From Nocardioides sp. J54 (GTDB taxonomy: Bacteria > Actinomycetota > Actinomycetes > Propionibacteriales > Nocardioidaceae): DNA of 64,000 nt. Made by a program: the position numbers and the translations under genes. Positions 62,012 to 64,000 of the stretch are shown here, piece after piece (the stretch's first letter is position 1; each line of letters begins with the position of its first letter). The stretch lies in assembly GCF_000519005.1 (NCBI RefSeq), contig NZ_JAER01000004.1, positions 163,542 to 227,541 of the forward strand, written 5' to 3'. The notes under the pieces were generated by a model. It was not told the origin of the DNA. It worked only from the letters and a program-made list of their open reading frames with translations, and did not search any database.

Positions 62012-63556
62012 GTGCACCTTCGTGCCACAGTGAGGGCCGTGAGATCAGCGGCGGACCTGGCGGCGGCCATCGGCGAGACGTACGTCGAGGTCGTGGTCGT
62101 CGGTGAGGACCGCCCGGTGGTCGCGGTCGACATCGCGGACGCGGAGGACGTCGTACCCGCCGGCGCAGGTGACCTCGCCCTGGCCGTCGGCTTCGCGACG
62201 CCGGAGGACGTCGTCGCGCTGCTCCACCAGTCGCCGCGAGTCTCCGGCCTGGTCGTGCGCTCGTCGTGGTCGGGCTCACCGGCGCTGCAGACGACCTGCC
62301 GGGACCTCGGCACCACCCTGCTGGCGCTGGCCGAGGGCGTCACCTGGTCCGCAGCCGCCAACGCCTTCGCCGACCGCATCGAGGCACTCGCCGGCGACCC
62401 CGACGGCACGCCCGGGGCGCACGCACAGGGCGACCTCTTCGACCTGGCCGACCTCGCCGCGGGCATCCTTCGCGCGCCGGTGACGATCGAGGACGCGGCG
62501 TCGCGGGTCGTCGCGTACTCGACCGGGCAGGGCGACGTGGACGCCGCCCGGACGGCGTCGATCTTCGGCCGCCGCGTCCCGCGGCACGTCCGCGACCGGC
62601 TGCGCTCGCTCGGCGTCTTCAAGCGCCTGGCCCAGAGCAGCGAGCCGTTCTTCGTGCCCGCCATCGACGAGGACTTCCGCGGCCGCTTCGTCGTGCCGGT
62701 GCGCGCCGGCGGCGAGTGGCTCGGATCGGTGTGGGCGCTGGCCGACGAGCCCCGGGAGGCGGACCGCGAGCTGCGCGCCGTCGTGGAGCTGGTCGCCCTG
62801 CACCTGCTGCGGATGCGCTCGCGCGGCGAGCTGGCGCAGCAGCTGCAGCTCGACCGCGTCCGCGCAGCGCTGCAGGGCATCCGCCAGGCTGGAGGCACCC
62901 CCGACGTGGCCCTGCCCGCGCGGGTGGTCGTGCTCCGCGGCCCCGAGCACGACCTCGGCGCGGCGAGCCGCCGCGACGTCTGGGTGGCGCTGGTCCGCCG
63001 CCACGGCTGGCGCACGCCCGCGGTCGCCGACCTCGACGGCCGGGTCTACGCGGTCGTCGCCGACGAGGCGACAGGTCCCGGGTCGTGGCCCTGGCTCACC
63101 GGGCTCGTCGAGGCGGAGGCGCAGCGCCACCCCGACGTCGCGGCGCGTGCCGGCTCCGCGGTCACGACGACCGACGACCTCGTCCGCTCCCGCACGGCGG
63201 CCGACGAGGTCGACGCGCTGGCCGACCCCGCACCGGCACTGGCCGTCGAGGACCGCTGGGCCGGCGTGGTCCTGGCCCGCGCCGTCCGCGGCCTCGAGGG
63301 CTGCGCGCCGGTCTCTCCCCTGCCCGCCCTGCTCGCCGATGCCGCCGAGCCCGACGTCGTCGCCGCCACCCTCGCCGCCGTCCTCGACCACTGGGGCGAC
63401 GTCCGCGCCGCCGCAGCCGCGCTCAACGTGCACCCCAACACCGTCCGCTACCGGATGGCCCGCCTGCCCGAGGGGCTGCAGGAGGACCTCACCGTCCCCC
63501 AGCGCCGCTCCGCCCTGCGCCTGGAGCTGATGCTGCTCACCGCCGCCGCTGGTTGA
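62012..63556 (+). CDS. PucR-type (CdaR/PucR) transcriptional regulator
   Basis: 514 residues if started at GTG 62012; GTG 62030 and 62039 are equally possible, and no clear ribosome site decides. The N-terminal part resembles the PucR ligand region (V-V-V-G-E-D-R-P-V-V-A-V-D), a GAF-like middle follows, and the C-terminal helix-turn-helix reads L-D-H-W-G-D-V-R-A-A-A-A-A-L-N-V-H-P-N-T-V-R-Y-R-M-A, diagnostic of HTH_30. PucR proteins control purine, polyphenol or amino-acid catabolism. It may activate a neighbouring gene set outside the window or the alcohol dehydrogenase. Its stop codon lies inside a 29-bp repeat. Confidence 0.87.
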   Translation: MHLRATVRAVRSAADLAAAIGETYVEVVVVGEDRPVVAVDIADAEDVVPAGAGDLALAVGFATPEDVVALLHQSPRVSGLVVRSSWSGSPALQTTCRDLGTTLLALAEGVTWSAAANAFADRIEALAGDPDGTPGAHAQGDLFDLADLAAGILRAPVTIEDAASRVVAYSTGQGDVDAARTASIFGRRVPRHVRDRLRSLGVFKRLAQSSEPFFVPAIDEDFRGRFVVPVRAGGEWLGSVWALADEPREADRELRAVVELVALHLLRMRSRGELAQQLQLDRVRAALQGIRQAGGTPDVALPARVVVLRGPEHDLGAASRRDVWVALVRRHGWRTPAVADLDGRVYAVVADEATGPGSWPWLTGLVEAEAQRHPDVAARAGSAVTTTDDLVRSRTAADEVDALADPAPALAVEDRWAGVVLARAVRGLEGCAPVSPLPALLADAAEPDVVAATLAAVLDHWGDVRAAAAALNVHPNTVRYRMARLPEGLQEDLTVPQRRSALRLELMLLTAAAG

Positions 63557-63663
63557 GGTGCGAGACGCCACCCACCGCTGGTTGAGGTGCGAGGCGCTGC
63601 CCGCCGCTGGTTGAGGTGCGAGGCGCTGCCCGCCGCTGGTTGAGGTGCGAGGCGCCCCAGCGC
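63548..63663. repeat. four direct 29-bp repeats
   Basis: Units start at 63548, 63577, 63606 and 63635, exactly 29 bases apart, each beginning GCTGGTTGAGGTGCGAG. The first unit supplies the TGA stop of the PucR-type gene (63554-63556), so the array grew from, or into, the end of that gene. Confidence 0.88.
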
Positions 63664-64000
63664 CGAGCCTCGAAACCAGTGGCCCGGTGCACCGGACTGT
63701 GCCCGCCACAGTCCGCCATCACGGCCCGGAGGTTTCGAGGCTCCTCGCTGGCGCTCGTCGCACCTCAACCACCGGGAGAAGGGCGTGCCGCCAGGCGGAC
63801 TGTGCCACCCACTCAAGGCAACTGCGGCGCGGCAGCGCGGCGCACCGAACCGCCGGTGGTTGAGGCGCGAGGCGCCCCAGCGCCGAGCCTCGAAACCAGC
63901 GGCCCCGGTGCACCCGACTGTGCCCACCACAGCCCGCCAATAAGGCCCGGAGGTTTCGAGGCTCCTCGCTGGCGCTCGTCGCACCTCAACCACCGGGAGA
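63638..64000. repeat. long inverted-arm repeats, two copies
   Basis: From about 63638 a ~42-base arm (TGGTTGAGGTGCGAGGCGCC to CGAGCCTCGAAACCA) is followed at about 63730-63772 by its imperfect reverse complement (GGTTTCGAGGCTCCTCGCTG to GCACCTCAACCACC). The same pair recurs at about 63857-63898 and 63952-63995. The spacers (about 50 bases) are also alike (GGTGCACCGGACTGTGCC / GGTGCACCCGACTGTGCC). The array runs out of the window. No gene was recognised in 63557-64000. Confidence 0.85.

Overview
The window reads as one contiguous piece of a very GC-rich actinobacterial chromosome, probably Nocardioides or a close relative (inference). Supporting signs are a mycothiol-type TIGR03086 protein, a tadA gene with its actinobacterial partner gene, a luciferase-like (F420-type) oxidoreductase, many GTG starts, and several genes whose -10 box sits 6-7 bases before the start codon with no ribosome binding site (leaderless genes). 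No rRNA, tRNA, CRISPR array, phage or insertion sequence was recognised.

Region 1 (1-24.7 kb) is housekeeping and membrane biology. It holds the end of edd and eda (Entner-Doudoroff), tadA with its partner, upp, the pntA-pntB transhydrogenase, a 2H phosphoesterase with a VIT-type transporter, an acyl-CoA dehydrogenase, an MFS pump divergent from a PadR regulator, a DrrAB-like ABC exporter behind a clear operator, a Ser/Thr kinase, a histidine kinase/LuxR response-regulator pair, an MMPL transporter divergent from a TetR regulator, a lipoprotein whose fold matches the kinase sensor domain, and a sirtuin.

Region 2 (24.7-61.9 kb) is a large catabolic island of about 30 genes for activation, uptake and beta-oxidation-like breakdown of a carboxylic, probably cyclic, compound. 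It contains five acyl-CoA dehydrogenases (a sixth lies at 9.1 kb), a giant SRPBCC-thiolase-like-crotonase fusion, a thiolase, a MaoC hydratase, a MenB/BadI-type ring hydrolase, a CoA ligase, a family III CoA transferase, a Baeyer-Villiger monooxygenase next to an esterase, an OYE-type flavoenzyme, short-chain and zinc alcohol dehydrogenases, an aldehyde dehydrogenase, a complete TRAP transporter, and two closely related FadR/GntR regulators plus one TetR. The gene set from 51.9 to 60.7 kb matches, step for step, activation of an alicyclic acid to its CoA ester, dehydrogenation, hydration, oxidation and hydrolytic ring opening. The set from 37.6 to 44.6 kb matches ketone to lactone to hydroxy acid chemistry. 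The substrate is not determined.

The island's intergenic promoter regions share an unusual AT-rich element built on AATCAT/ATGATT, in places extended to GGATAACCATKAT. This suggests one regulon, perhaps under the FadR/GntR proteins at 30.3 and 43.9 kb.

Region 3 (62-64 kb) holds a PucR-type regulator and the start of a repeat field. Between genes the window carries several families of short structured repeats: two 59-bp palindromes with compensatory changes, two mirror-image arrays of 22-bp units (4+4 and 6+6), a five-unit 22-bp direct array, and a 29-bp array with long inverted arms.
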